In this document: positions 34,747 to 48,900 of the stretch, piece by piece
Position numbering within the stretch: the stretch's first letter is position 1
How the letters are laid out: each line of letters starts with the position of its first letter
From: Lepidurus packardi
Taxonomy: Eukaryota > Arthropoda > Branchiopoda > Notostraca > Triopsidae
Direction: 5' to 3'
NCBI GenBank assembly: GCA_023053545.1
Contig: JAKZAN010000002.1
Coordinates: forward strand, 3,952,375 to 4,016,374
DNA: 64,000 bases
Made by a program: the position numbers and the translations under genes
Notes under the pieces: model-generated
The model's database searches: none
What the model was told of the DNA's origin: nothing
What the model saw: the letters and a program-made list of their open reading frames with translations, nothing else

Positions 34747-34876
34747 GACAAACGGACTACGGATCTCGACTTAAGGACTCCAAAAACGGACTAGATAACG
34801 TTAGGTTAGGTTAGGGATTTGTAGTTTTTAAGTCGGGGTTAGTAATGTTTAAGTTGGGATCCGCAGTCCTTACGTC
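34747..34876. repeat. Small foldback element with ~29-bp imperfect arms
   Basis: The left arm GACAAACGGACTACGGATCT continuing CGACTTAAG (34747-34775) is matched in reverse complement by TTAAGTTGGGATCCGCAGTC continuing CTTACGTC (34849-34876). The interior contains three TTAGG units (34801-34815). Confidence 0.55.
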
Positions 34877-34885
34877 GGTTAACGG

Positions 34886-35113
34886 TTCACTATTTTAACT
34901 AATGTTATTTTTGGTTCAGCACTTTTAATTCATTGTTAAAGTGACAGTTGTAGATTCAAACATACCAATCATAGGTAAAAGATTCCACGATTAGCACTGT
35001 GACAATCGAAGGTTCAAATGGACCAGTGACGTGGAAAGGATTCAATGGCGAATGGCATTATGAAATACTCCGTTCTCCCGAGTACCACCTATTGCCCTCT
35101 ATTGTTTGAGGTT
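34886..35113. repeat. Repeat R2, copy 2
   Basis: The second copy of the 34415-34571 repeat, with about 60 additional bases after GATTCAAA. It ends at GCCCTCTATTGTTTGA, as copy 1 does. Confidence 0.75.
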
Positions 35114-36982
35114 TAGACCCCAGCAGCGCTACGACTAGCACCCTGAGGAAGGAGAACCTAACAAGAAACGAGACACCATTGCAGTTTCAACCAGCGTGGG
35201 TTTGTTGTTAACCAGTCTGCTTGAATATTTTCGAGTAGTTTCTTGTTTAATCCGATTCTTATCGTGGTCAAGGTCTGGAACGTGCTGAATCGCGTTTTGC
35301 AGCTCCAGTAAAGACAAGAGGTTTGATACTTAATTCATTGTCATTGTATTTCCCAAATATACCCCGCGATCGCTCATTCATTAGAGCTGAAACTGTTGAC
35401 TCCATGTCTTACATGCTATGGTGTTGCGTTTCGGCTTGGCGTGGCTGTAGCAAAAACAAAAAGACAGCACCTCAGTTTTGTAGCGTAACTCGTACCGGCC
35501 TGCGTTATTTTCCGGCGAACTGAATTTTTAACAACTTTCTAGCCTATTTTCTCTTCGAGTCAGGTTTTCTTTCCCTTCATCCGTGCGTCACAGGGACTAT
35601 ATTGCATCCACGAATTTGTCGAATCTAAAAAGAGCCGTACACGAATAAAAAACTGTAGCGTTTTAACAGTTACACCCAAACGAAAAAATGCTCCACGATT
35701 TCGACATCTTTCTACCGTATAATAGCTTCGGATTTCACTTCCCATGTTACTCCCGTAGTGTCTGTCAGTTTCTCTGCAGGCATTGTACTTAACGGGAGCC
35801 ATAAATTAATCTCCTACTCGTTGTGGTGCTTAATAAAAACCTTTATTGATCTAAAGGCACTTAAAGCTCACGGGATTTTGTACCACGAGCTCTAGTTCCA
35901 AGTCAGAAAGTGGTGAAAGTCGATCAGACCAACGTTTTCGGGGGTGGGGGACCAAAACATAAAAAAAGTGCCCCAAAGCAGATCAGAACGGACATCTACA
36001 CCAGGCTAACGGAGTCTTGGAGTTTTCCCTTGCCCGAGAGCCTATTTCAAAATCTTTGCTTAAGCCAGGTGAGGGTCAGCAACCGAGCAACCCTTTTTCA
36101 ATTTTTTTTCTTTTTTCACGTTCCTAGTTTTAAAGGGATGACTTGAAGCAAGCCATGTTTCAATAACAAAGCCTCCCCGCAGGTAAAAGCATCATTACAG
36201 ATTGCAAGGCAGATGTTGCTCTTTAAGAACAGTCGTTAAACCGGATTGGCTGGGGAGGAATTTCTAGTTCATTTTCTTGTTGAGTTTCACTTCAGTCACT
36301 TACCACGACTTCTCGGTGATCAGTGTATATTGTTACTGCAGTATCAATTTTCTAAACATTACATTGTAATTCTGTGACCTTACACGAAACAGGAGTACAT
36401 TACAAGTATATTAAGTTCAAAAGGTGAGGCACGCTTTACTACTTTCTCACGTAGATCAGTTTAATAGCGACAACGTTGGTGATTTAATTCCACGACTTTT
36501 TCAACCGTTCAGCTCCATAGCTCATGTCATTTGGGAAAAGCTTTTCTGAAACTTTCCGAAACGATCTTTCTGACTTTCTCGAAAAATGCCTATTCTTTCT
36601 TTACACCGATTGGTCACGATATCTTCGTTGTATGTGGTCAGTCATTCCGAGCATCATTGTGTGTTGTTTGTAAAGTGATCATTGTCGCTGACTGTTGGAT
36701 TTTCCAGTACAGTAATTACTTGTTTCTTGGCGTAAAAAAAGGTTCTTCTGTGCAAGGTCAGTGAAGCTCATTTTTTTCTTTTGTTTTTGTTTTTGCGTGG
36801 CTAGAATGTGAGTTGGCGTAGCGGGGAGAAGGCAATGAAGCAAAACGCAGAAGCAGAGGACGACGAGGGGAAGAAGTGTTTTTAGCTGCTTTTAAAACCT
36901 GCCCATTTCCGTTTGCCTGTGCCATCAGCCCGGCAGGTGAGAAGCCCTCAGCCGTGAGAGACCCAAGAACGCTAAAGGAACA

Positions 36983-39900
36983 ATGGCCGACAAGACTCGA
37001 GCAAATCCTGTCTTGCACCTTGAGCAGAACCCACAGTCACAGCAGCAGACAGTTGAGTTACAGCCGGACGTGGAGTCGTGCATGGTGCTGTGCTACGTGG
37101 TGCTTGCCTTGTTTATCTATTATTTCGTTAACTTGATTCGGCTTTACTTGTGCGAACACTCAACGCAGGATAATGATGCGACTCGCCCCATAAACGACGC
37201 GATTGCAATTGCGTCTTTAAAGCAAGCTCCCAAGTGCGCCCAAAGCAACATGGAAGTGGAGGATGAAGAGACAGCTGTAGACGACGAGTTGCCGAGTGAA
37301 ATTCCGTCAAAGAAACCGGAATCTTGCGACAAAGACACGATTCGGGCCTTTCCAGGTGACAGTTCCGATTTGGATAGCACACCTGTGACTGTTTGCCGCT
37401 CCGACCTGGAGCAATGTCCTCGCCAGTGTTCTGTCCTCGTGATGACAGAAGCGGGGCGCCCGAAAGACGTTAGTAGAGCGTTTGTAGAGCAGGTGACACA
37501 CAATCATAGTACAGATGCGCAGCGTCAACAGCCCACGAAAAAAAGGCACGTTTATGACCAAGCAGACGCAGCATTGGATATGGAAACGCACGAACGTGAA
37601 TTGACATTGCCCGCGAGTTGGACTTGTGCTACAACGAACAGCGCAGCGAGGGATAAAATGATGGAAGAAGTCAACGAACGGTATCCTTTCTCCTTGGACG
37701 ACGAGGACGGCGATGATTTCATGCTGCAACAAGCACGCAGAACCAGTATGACTGCTGCACAATCATACTTGGATTGGCAAAACAGCACGTCACAGTGCAG
37801 CCAGGACTCGTGGAGCAGTTACGAAGACGATTTGGAGGATGCGTACACAGTACGGGCGCGAGAAGCCGCAAACCGACTCTTGCAAAACTCGGGAATGGAT
37901 GTTTTTCGGCCAGAATTCTATTCAGCACAATTGTACCAAGGACACTGGGGTAAGCTCCAACTTTCACAAACTAGTTTTCACTATTGGCGCAAATATGATA
38001 ATATTTTTGTTTTTCTCCGTTTATTCTCCCCATGTAAAGAAACTTTGAAACACTCGAGAAGATTTCATTTCGTGTGCCAATAATGAAATTTTAGATTTCA
38101 GGAGCAATGGGATTAGGAAATTTCTTTGTTGACAGAAGAATGAACATTTGGAATTTGTGGATCAAGGAAAACTATTTAGTTTCGTTCATAAACCTGGATA
38201 GCGAAATATGAACTTCAGGAAGAAGGAAACTATAAAAATTTCATTGTTGATTCAATAATGAAAATGGGGAGTCTAAGAACAATGGAAAAAATAGGAAAAA
38301 ATCAAGTTCTTGTGTTAATAATGAAATTCCAAAGTGAGGGAAAAGGATGCAGTGAAAAGTCATTGTTGACTCAATATGGAATGGGGATTGAACAAGCAAA
38401 TAAGAAGAATTCGCTCTTGCACTTGATACTAAAAGTGGAACTTTAGGAAGAAGGAAACTGTACAATTTCATTGTTGAGTCAATAATGAAAATTGGGAGTT
38501 TAGGAAGAAGGCAATACGAAAGGTAAATTGCTTGTTTTAGTATATGGAATTCGAATTGGAAATCTCATTGTTGACTCAGTAAGGGAAGTTGGAAATTGAA
38601 GAAGAAAATAAAAAAAATTAGCTTGATAATATAATTTGAACTTTAGGGATAAAAAGGAAACTAAAATTTAATTGTTGACTCGATAGTGAATGTTTCCAGT
38701 TTTGAAAATGTGGGTTTGCGACTTGGGTACGTGGGTATTTGCAGAAAAACCGGGATTGTAGACGTGATTAATAGTCTGATAGGTACAGTTAAGTCTTTGG
38801 AGGCGTATAGGAAGTAGGTATAGGAATGAATTGTTAAGAAGGCAGTAGGTTAAAGTCTAGAGGGGAGATTCTTGAGCCGGGTCAGACGTTTTACGGACAC
38901 CGGTGGACAAAGCACCGTTACATCATGCTCCAAGGCGACTTTGGGTCTTCTCTTTTATATTAGAACTACCTGCATGCGTCAGTCCTAGCTGCATTCAAAG
39001 GAAATACGTATTTTTTATGGGTCGGTCCAGGATTGCCCCCCCCCCCCCCCATTCTCTAACGTGCATTGGTTCCGAGTTCCTCGATTCGTATAGTCAATAA
39101 TGAAGGGGGTTGCTATTGCAACCGCAAGTTGCATTGATGTATACCAAATGATTGCACCCATTGTGCACCACACCCCGACTGCAGGAGAAAAACAAGCTAA
39201 AAACACTAAGGCCCCCCACTATTTAACATATTCCACCTTCATGCACCTGGCTTGTTCTTCCCTTATTCTCTCCTGGGTTCGGCATTCCACATGCAAATGA
39301 GACAGAAAGGTGTGGAAAGCGTAGATAGCAATAAGGGAAACTGAAAACGAAATTTATCGTGAATTGCCGTACAGCCAAACAGTTTAAAAATACACTTTAC
39401 GCCATACGCAACAGCTTGCTCTATGATTTGTTTACGAATCACCGTTATTTACTTGAAAGGAAACGAAAGATAATGGTTTCGATCCAGTTCGTAGCTCAGA
39501 GTAAGTAGAGAAAAGTTTAAAAGGCAGTTTTGTCATGTTTAGAGAGACTTATAGGCCAGGACTTCCGCAAATTGTCTTGTTTTTGTAGAAACTTGCGTAA
39601 ATGTGAATGTGGGGCAAAGGAACTTCCAAGCTTTTTGAAGAGCGTTGCCTGGACCACGCCCTTGCTTGTTTCCGTTTAGCTGAGCTATTACGGTCTCATT
39701 TGAAGCTGTTAAGTGGTCTTATTTAGATCGTTTATCATAGATGGTGCGCTGGAGGTGAGGCATTCAATAGACTTCACCCTGAGACGATTTTGTTTAGGAT
39801 TTGGGTTAATAGATCCGATACCACAGGTGTAAGCTTTAATGTAGGATAATAAGGGCGACTAGCAAGGTTGTTGGTCGCTTCTGAAAGGAGTATCTAACAA

Positions 39901-42900
39901 CAATCCGTGTCGATGACGATGAGGGCAATTGTTGCGAGATAAGCCGAGCAGAACCGGGTACACGCCCCTATCATGCACCAGGCTTCCTCTCGTGCCTTTT
40001 GGGTACATTTTGCAGTCATCAGTGTAGTGCTGGCAGTCTGGCTGACAAGCAGCAGTACGAGTTGTTTTTTCCCACGTGAAAACGGAAGTCGGCTTGGGAA
40101 TATGTCCTGAATTATGCATTCGGATGTTTTAACCAGTGTGCGTCATTTTCTTGCAGGGACGCCAGCCAGTGGAGATTTCAGTGGTGAAGTACCTGCGGGT
40201 CAGCTGGAGTTTTATGTCAACAATCTATCACATGGAGATCCCGATGTACCTGATTTCTCTACTTCAACCCATGTGGATATGGACATGGGCAATAGCGAGG
40301 CTTTCCGTCCTTATCCGTTCCTGGAAACCATTTTCGAAGAAACCGCAGAGGATTTGCAAGGCGAAAGCTCGGGTTCCGATTCAGGCTCGTGCAGCCGCCG
40401 ATCCAGTTCCTCCAGTTTCTGGAATGACGATTCGGAATCGGGCAGTGTTATTTTCTTCCCAGGTAAGAATGGATTGACTGCAAGAATTGAGATAATTCTT
40501 TACCGGTTTTGTTACATGCCAATTCATTTAGCTGACAAGCATTCATGTTCACTCAGAGTTGACTTAATTTTGTTTTGTTATCTCAAAGTTCAAGCTCAAG
40601 GAGAATAGAAGTAAGGAAGGAAGAGTTCATCGCCCATTGCTTTAGGTTTTACGACTATTTTTTGAGACTGTCATGCTTAACATAGCATGGCGTGGCTAAA
40701 TAGTTTCTCTGCTCTCAGCGAGACTTGTTAACTCTAATGCATATCTTTGGTTCGTTCAATTTTCCAGTCCAAAGCCAATCTAAAGTACACCAAACCAAAA
40801 GAAAAAAAAAACGCTTCCCTGAACTTCCATTATCTTATGTAGACTTGCGTAGCCAATCGTGTTCTTATTTGTGCCCTTCTTTTGGTTCTTTGGGGGTTGC
40901 GCTTTTATGTAGGTGGAAAAGATCAAGCTGACCGTGGGTTTACTGAAAGCGTCGAAGCGGATCTGGACGCTTGCTTAGCAGCGTTGGATGCGGAAGACGA
41001 AGAAGAAGAAAGAGAGCAGTCCAGTACTCGCGAAGTAGTTGCCGAGTTGGAGTCTGTGAAGCAAAACGACAGCGACAGGGGCTTTTTATTGGAAAGTAGC
41101 GATGAGGACGACGGAGACGGACGCGTTCTAGCGGAAGCGGATTTGACTTGCCCGCGAGGCATGGGCGAATCCAGGAGTCCTTCCGTAACGGACAGTCTGA
41201 TTCAGTTCGAAGCACTGGAAAAAGAGTTGGACGAGGATGACGACATCCAAGATGATCCCTTCGCCTCCTTAGACGAGCATAGCGTGGAGTTCCACATGTC
41301 CGCCACTTCCGAACCGTTCGAAGATTCGTTCTTGGCGACTCCGGTTGGCTCGGATTTTGTTGATACGTACATAGAAGAGGACTGTTTGTCGCGGAGCTCG
41401 ACACAGACCATGGTGCCGGGTGAAAGTCAAAGTTGGAAGGGCTTGGCGAACTTTCAGAGACCTTGGACGTCGCTGGCTCAATTAGAGAACGGACATCAGC
41501 AGCTCTCCGGCGATTCCCAGCCTCGCTGTTGGCGTAGCGAAGGGAATTTGTGGGGATCTCATGATCAAGATGACCTTCGTGGTTTGTTGAGGATGCGGTA
41601 CAACCAGAGCCATAAGTCCCCCGTGGGAACTTCGTGTTGGGAATACGACAAGGACTCGTTGGACCATGAAGCGCAGTTTGGAGCACGAGAAGGCCAAGAT
41701 GAAGAATCAGAATGGTCCGACCTGGTCCATTCAGCTAAACTGGAACAACCTTGGACCTTGCGGGCCCGGGAAAACCCAGATTCAACTATAGAACCCGAAC
41801 CTTGGACGCACAGTCATGATTCCCTCCCAGGATCGCGATCCGAGGAAGACGAAGAAGAAGTAGAAGAACGCGATCCTGGGTTGTCCAGCTCGGAAGAGTC
41901 GGAATCGTGCGAAGAGTACTCGGATTCCGATCATTTTGAACCGGGATTCGCCTTCAGAAGCTTACGGTCGACGTTACACATGCGTTCCTACTGCAGTTAC
42001 GACTCGTTGCATATGCTGGGTCACGTTTCGGCAGTTCAGACCTCCGTTTTTGGTACCAACGTGGTTCCCAAACAGCTCGAAAGCGTCGAGGAGGACGCCA
42101 CGCTCCACACAGAGGAAGATCTGAGCCTGCCCGAGGCCGATGACGGTGAATCGACCGAGGAGCAGTCGCAGAGCTCGAGCGAAAGCTTGGATCTGCATCC
42201 TAGCGGCGATTTCGAGAACCCCAAACGTAAGTTGACGTACCAACGCTCCGCCGAAGCGCTCAGCGAAGATTCCGGCTACGGCGACTCGACAAGACACGTC
42301 ACGCCTCCCCCGTTAGACTCATCCCAACACATTCCCTCTAGTGAGAACCTCGTAACTTCCACTCCACGGCGTCCCCGGCCGTTAAGTTTGGAAGAGGCCG
42401 AATTATTTTTAACTACTGAGAATCTTCATTCACCTGCTGACATCACCCATGAAAACGACGGAGAAAAAGAAGAAGAAGATACAGAAGACGTAGAAGATGA
42501 AAGAAGTAATGGAGACGGAAGAGAGAGAGAAGTTGAGGCCAGGAGTGGCACCCATTTACATAGTTATGCCATGAATCCTCCGACGCCACCCCTTTGGCTC
42601 ACCGCCTGGGCTCGGGATGCTGACTCTGAAGGAGGAGAAACCGAGAAGTTAATGGGCACGCGAGAGGAAGCTGAAATAAACGAAGGAAACGACGACGAAG
42701 GAGAAGTGGCGATGGTGGGCTTGCCAGATGCTAAAATTGGACTGGGGAAGGAAGAACAGATGCCTTGGCACCCACAGCACAGTCCAAGCTCACATCCCGG
42801 CCCTGCAGCAACAACACTCCTCCCACCACACTGTGCAACGCCGAGCACGGTCATTGTATGCCATTATCCTTCGCGTGAATCGGTGGTGCAAACGAGCCTG

Positions 42901-45900
42901 TTGCCCTCGCTTTCGTTTGCTCGCGAGGATGAAGTGATTGCTGTCAGCGATTCGGAATTTTCCGAAGATTCGGGACAAGAGACCATCATGGGGACTCCTA
43001 CCCGCGTCGCCTTGAAGAGGTACGGACCCCGCTCGGACGTCCAAGTGTACCTCAGCAAAGAAGCCAAGTTGGAGTTGGAGGAAGACCCACGAGTGACCAC
43101 GCCTATCGGACAAACCCACAAAGGAGTGCATTTTTCGCCCGTCGTTTCGGCGGTGAATTGGCGAGAAAGTTACCTCGAAGAACCCGAAGACGATTATGAT
43201 GACGATTCAAACCGGGATGTCCAGCGAGTGAAGGTGATCGAAGAAGAAGTCGCCCCACTTAGCATACAGAAAGTGGTGATTCAAACGACGACCCGTCCGG
43301 CGACGCCCGTTCCGGATAGAGTGGCGTCGTTAGAGGAGGACGTGGATGTGATTAGCTCAAAAGATATTAATCCGCCTGGGAAGAAGGAATTTGGGATTAT
43401 CAACATGGGTAACGAGAAATTGAAAAAGGAGAAAGAAAAAGACAAGGAACCCTTGTTGGTACGTTTTTCCTTGGCGAGACTCAGCGCCCGCATGTCTGCC
43501 ACGTTTCAGAGAGCAGCTTCATCTTCATCACCCGCCCAAGAACCGTCTCCCGACAAGGAAATGGCGAACAAAAAGTCCAAAAAGGGTAAGAAGAAAGAGA
43601 AGGAACTAAAGAAGGTTGAGGCGCAGCAAAACAAGTCTAAGAAGCCCGAAATTCCGCCTAAACCGAAGCATTTATTGCTTAGCAAGTTATCCAAACAAGA
43701 GTCTCCTCTTATTATGGCTGTTGATGGGCCCGTCGTCATTGAAACAGCTGCAACAGTGCCCAAAGAGGCTGACGATGCAGTCCTAAACATAGGCGAGAAG
43801 AATGAACAGGCCCCGCCCCTTCATCCGGGAAATGACATCCTCGATGTACCGGAAGTCGAGACGCCACACCTGCTGTCATCGAACTCGATAAATTCGGGGC
43901 TTCCAGCTCTTCCATTGGATGTATCTAACACAAATCATTCGCCATCGCAACCTCAATCTCGTGTAGACAATTACAATGGAACTGAAGAAAAGGAGCATAC
44001 AATCTCAGCTAAGCCACCGATCCCGTTGCCACGCGGACTAGGAAAGCCACCTTTACCTCCCCAAACGAAACCAAGGACAGTGTACGCCCGTAAAGCCTAT
44101 TTGGACGTCAACAACACCAACAATCCGCTCCCAGCCAACACCAATTCGACGGAAATGACCTTAGAAGCAGCTTTGGAGCAATTTACAAATTCAGCCCGGC
44201 AAGACCGCGAGCGATTGGCCCGATCAGTGCCAGATTTGGCTCAAGTGGACCAACTAAGTCGGGAAAATGCTCTACATCCTTATAGGTAAGCTGGTATTCA
44301 TTATTGAAAATGAGGTAATGCTCCCGTATACCTTAGCTTATTAATGCCAAACAGTCACAGATGGCACTGATGTTTGTTATTGTTTTGCGAAGACTTGCGT
44401 AAGAAAGTAAAAAAGAAACATAGCTAATTGTCGTATTGTTGTGCTTCTGAAAAGTAGTACAACTTCTCACCACAGTTTGCTGTAGCAGAACAATGTCCCA
44501 AATCAAATCGTCGAACTTTCGGAACAATGAATTTTTTCATGAAATGCTCTTGTTTTAAGGAAAAGTTGTTCCAAACACCCCGTCCTAACCGCCTATATCG
44601 AGCTAAGGAATACGGGAGCCTTAAGTTGCATTTATGGGAAAGATTTAATGAAAAACTTAGGGAAGGTATGAAATTGAACTCGGAATAACAAGGCTATATG
44701 GTCATTTTTTATACTGATACCACAGAATCTATCTTGGCATGTCACGCCAGTTTTGCCATAAATAAATTACCAGTAATCTGACGTGACATCATCGCTTAAA
44801 TCACTCTTGGCTGTTACATTGAACCGTATCATTCGCGTTTTTCTAATCATGCTAACAGCAATGCCACGCCCCCCCCCCCCCCCCCCCCTCTTTACGAGTT
44901 ATTATAGTCGGCTAGAAACCTGAACTTATTTCTTTTTGCTGGCTCCCCTTTAGCAGGTCTAAATATCCTTCAAAGGAGAGAGAAACTTGAGAATAATTTG
45001 GGTTTTGTTTATTGCATTTTCCTAAATTGCTTGCTGAGAATGGGAAAGCAAAAGACCTTGAAACCCCTACATTATATTTCCACTAGGCCTTATTTCTCTT
45101 TGTAATGTTTTGTCCAATGGACTTGTAAGTTCCTCTGTAGAACGTGTTACTTTTTACTTGTGTATTCTACTCGGTTTCTTTTAATCCCTGAATTCTCTTG
45201 TACGCCTTACATGAAAAGGAAGTGAGGTAGGATTTTGTATTATTAACATAGCTTTAGCTTAGGATCGCTTTTTTACAAGGCTTCCGCTATTATACGATCT
45301 CCCTTTCTTTTCCTTTCTTTTTATTATTTTGACTTTTTTGGCAGGGTATCGCAAGTTGTTCCTATTGATCGAACTGAGGAAATGGAATCGACGCCGACGC
45401 CGAAGCTAAGATCCTCTTCGTCTTCCTTGGTGTCCGCTTCGGATTGCACCAGCGGAATTAGTTGGTCTTCACCTGGTGTCCGAGAGGGATCTAGTTGTCA
45501 CAATGACACTAATTACGCCCCGGTAGGAGTACATGGACATCGTGCGGAGGTGCTGGTGGATCAAGCACGACATAAGGCACGTGAAGCTGCCTTATCTCGT
45601 GCCAGTAGTGTGGAAACGGCATGGAATGCTACGCTCTCTCGTACGTCGCTCTCTCAGCAACTTAATGGTATGAAATAAGGAAGAAGAAAAGGCCTTACGA
45701 CGTTTAAATCGCCGCCCAAAGCGATGTGGCTTTTCTTTTATGGCTAAACTTTTATTTCCCTTTCCCCCTACCCCCCTTTCTTGTCTTTTTTCAGGTATTC
45801 GACCTGAAGGCAATAGCTCGATGGTTGAAGGCTTCGCGAACCGATGCAGAGCCCAGTCTTTAGGACCTTCGGGGTTGTTGGAAACCAGTTTTGACGTCCG

Positions 45901-48900
45901 TAGTAGTAGTACTACGGACCCGGACGAGGTAGACAGCAGCTACAGAGTGCAAGAAGGTGAAGTAGACCGCGAAGAGTGGCGTGAGACCAATCTGGATGAC
46001 ATTATTCGTGATTTGGAGCATTTGTCGCATTCGTATTTCTACGTGAACCGCGACTCGGCCTCGCCCAAAGCCGCTCCGCACCATCGACGTAGTGTGGTCG
46101 GCGCAGGGAGCAACAGCAGTAACAGCAAGAAAGCCCGGAGTATGTACAATTTGGGAGTCGTGGATGTCACAATCAACGCTGCTACCAATCACACGAACAA
46201 TTGCGCTCCCGACAAAGACACGAACAACATGGACAACGCTGTAGCTGCGGGTGTGAGTGGAAACCGAGGACAGGAATGGGATTCCAATCGTGCCAAGTCC
46301 ATGGAATTCTTGTTAGACGAAGACAACAAACAGCGAATTCAGGTAATATGAGTTCTCACGATTCGTTTCAGACAGTTAAAACATGTCCCTTTTTAAGTTT
46401 TTGTTTACGCGCTTGGGGATTGCGCTTGCATAGTTCCATAGTAGGTATGTAGAGCTCTCTGGAGGCAGTTTTGCGCTGACTCAGACGTCTTTGGCATTTC
46501 TGGCTTGTTATTCGCAGGAATGTTGCGAAATGTGAGGACTTGGGAGGATTTTTGTTGGGGGGATGCTCATTTAGGGCACTAAAGTTGTGGTTAAACTATC
46601 TGACAGTTTCTAGGGAATTCGTTCCTGGGAATCGTATTGTTCTCTCTACAGGGAGTTCGACGCTTGGGTTTTGATGGTTACCGGATGTTGCTTTTCATGA
46701 CATGGCCATTATCTTTGTGGGTAGTTGCTAAACATGGAACAGTTATTCTCATAGTTAGAATCGTGTCAGGGAAAAACAGTATTCGGATCGTTATTTACAA
46801 AGGCTTATTATGAACCATCATTCTTGTTTCATGTTAGATAGGCCGTGACTAAGCCGAAAGCAAAAAATATAAACAAAAAGAATAGAGAGAGTAGAGACTT
46901 TTTATGATGGGAACGGCTATTGGATGGCTCCATGACTTACAAACAGAAGTCAAGAAAAAAGCGGCAATACTTAGTTGTAAAAGTTTGAGAGGAAAGAGAT
47001 TCTTCACTTGAAGTTTTTTCTGGCCCTGAAAATTCGCGTTAGGTGTCTGTCATCTGTGAAGGGGTTCCTGAAGCCATTTGATGAGAACCAGCTGTTGCAA
47101 GAGAGCACTTCAGGCATGAACGCGTGAATGAGAAAAGACCTTTAACTTTAAATGGTTAGGAAAGAGCTTAAGCTTATTCAAGTGATTCTTTTTTACTTGC
47201 TTGAAGGAGGGATGCGAAGGAAATTGATTTTGGGAGGTTGTGAAGAAAGACCGGCTAAAAGAGAACAGGAGATGAAGTTACTGAGCTAATTTTGGCGTGA
47301 CATGCTGTCAGGTTTTACAAGAAAGACTTTTTGGCACGCAGCCTTTCGACTTGAATTATGCAAAGACGTAGGGAGAAACAAACAAGCGCTTCTTCTCCCG
47401 GTTTCACGCTCTAGCTTAGCCTTGGCGTGCAGCTCACAGAAAACCTATCGTTTATTTGAGGAAATCTTGTGTAAACCTCGTTTTCCATTTTTATCTTTAT
47501 TTTACTGCTATTTTTTTATCATTTCTTTCCCTCGCAGTCCAAAGTAACTACATATATTCTCAAACAAGTTTTCAGTAAAAAAGAAAATGCTAGCCGATGG
47601 AAAAGGAAAGTTAAGCGAAATTGGCGAGCGTGACATATTTATGATGGATTGCTTTCAGCTGCGCATGGTATAATTACTTGAAAATTAAAAAAAAACTAAT
47701 AGGAGAGTGGGTGTAATGAAGTCTTGTTGAGATATTCTGAGTGGTAAAAGAAGCGTTTTAGTGAGGCTAGGCTGTCCATTGAGAACCTTACGGTCATTTA
47801 GCTAGCTTAGGTGATTAAATTCGTCAAGGCCACTGGCTGTTACTACGCAAAGTTTCTATTGACACGGGAATCATCTCAAAATGTGTTTTTAAGCATATTG
47901 GGGTTAGTTTGGAGAGTATTATAGGTTTTATTTTCTTGACGGCTATTGCCACGCAAATGTCAGAAATGCGTGTCTGGTTTCAAGAGTCACGTTATGAATT
48001 AATGTCACGTTGCTTCTGCCTTAGCACGGAGAAGCAGCTGGTTGGAGGTGGGTAGCTCATTAGTATAATGAAAATAAGAGCTTGCTCGCATGTATGGCGC
48101 CGATTCAAACAGAGGAAGGCTTTAATGAAGTATCGGATTCTGTATGCAGTACTGCTCCGCACCTGTTGGGATCAAATGAGCCCGAGTCGAGCTCTCGTTC
48201 GGCGTTCCATTGACTCAGATAAAGGTGGTGCTAAGGGGGAGGGGAATATAGGAACTGAGTAGCTTTTACAATCCCATTGATTGCATTCGCAAGAGCTTGT
48301 TTGGTTCAGGTGTTGCTAGTCTGCTCTCGTTTACGCGAAGAAAGCCTGGTGCTCTCCCGGATTCCAGTGCGATCGAAGCGTTTCTCCATTTGCCTTGCGT
48401 GCCTCTGCTCGAAACGTCGTCGTCGCTTGTTTTGCCTGTTCCTGTAACTTCCGCCAAGCTAACTCCAAATTCTCCACTAGATCTTGACCAGCCGAGCCCG
48501 AAAAGGGTTGTTTCCAGACTATAAAAACCACACCTTCAAGTAAAAAATACGTAAATAAATTTCTCGAAGTCACTCCGTACGTCGGTGCATAATCCAGGCT
48601 AACAGACGGGACAAACTAGGATAGAAAAGTTGGCAAGCCTTCGCGAGTGGCGAGTTAGTTTCAAGTTTACCTAGCGTATAAGTGCGTCAAATGTCTGCCG
48701 CAGAGTAATCAATACTTGAAAGCAATTCAGCCACGGCCAAATCCTCGACACACAACATTTCTCTCTCTTTTTTTTTTTTTTAGTTTGTGTTTAGACAGCC
48801 GGGAATTTGTGATGAAACGTTGGAAGCGAAAGGTCAAAGGGTGGGTTTTAATCTCATTAATCTAATCGGGCTGAGTCCCCCCCCCCCCCCAGAATAAAAC

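Larger units (their letters stand above)
33254..36982. other. Spacer with repeats between the fucosyltransferase and the 2310-aa gene
   Basis: It starts with the fucosyltransferase 3' UTR, with AATAAA at 33533-33538 and again at 33610-33615. R1/R2 repeats and a foldback element fill 34.08-35.11 kb. 35.1-36.98 kb is otherwise unassigned and must contain the promoter and 5' UTR of the downstream gene. No coding exon is recognised. Confidence 0.55.
37950..40156 (+). other. Intron 1 of the 2310-aa gene
   Basis: The GTAAGC donor and TTTTCTTGCAG acceptor join HWG to TPASGDFSG in phase 1. It contains the ~110-bp minisatellite (38121-38700) and a 15-base poly-C tract (39036-39050). No further coding exon is seen inside it. 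Confidence 0.75.

Noticed and set aside
34801..34815. Three TTAGG units as an interstitial telomere
   Set aside because: Fifteen bases is too short to claim telomeric origin. It lies inside a small foldback repeat.
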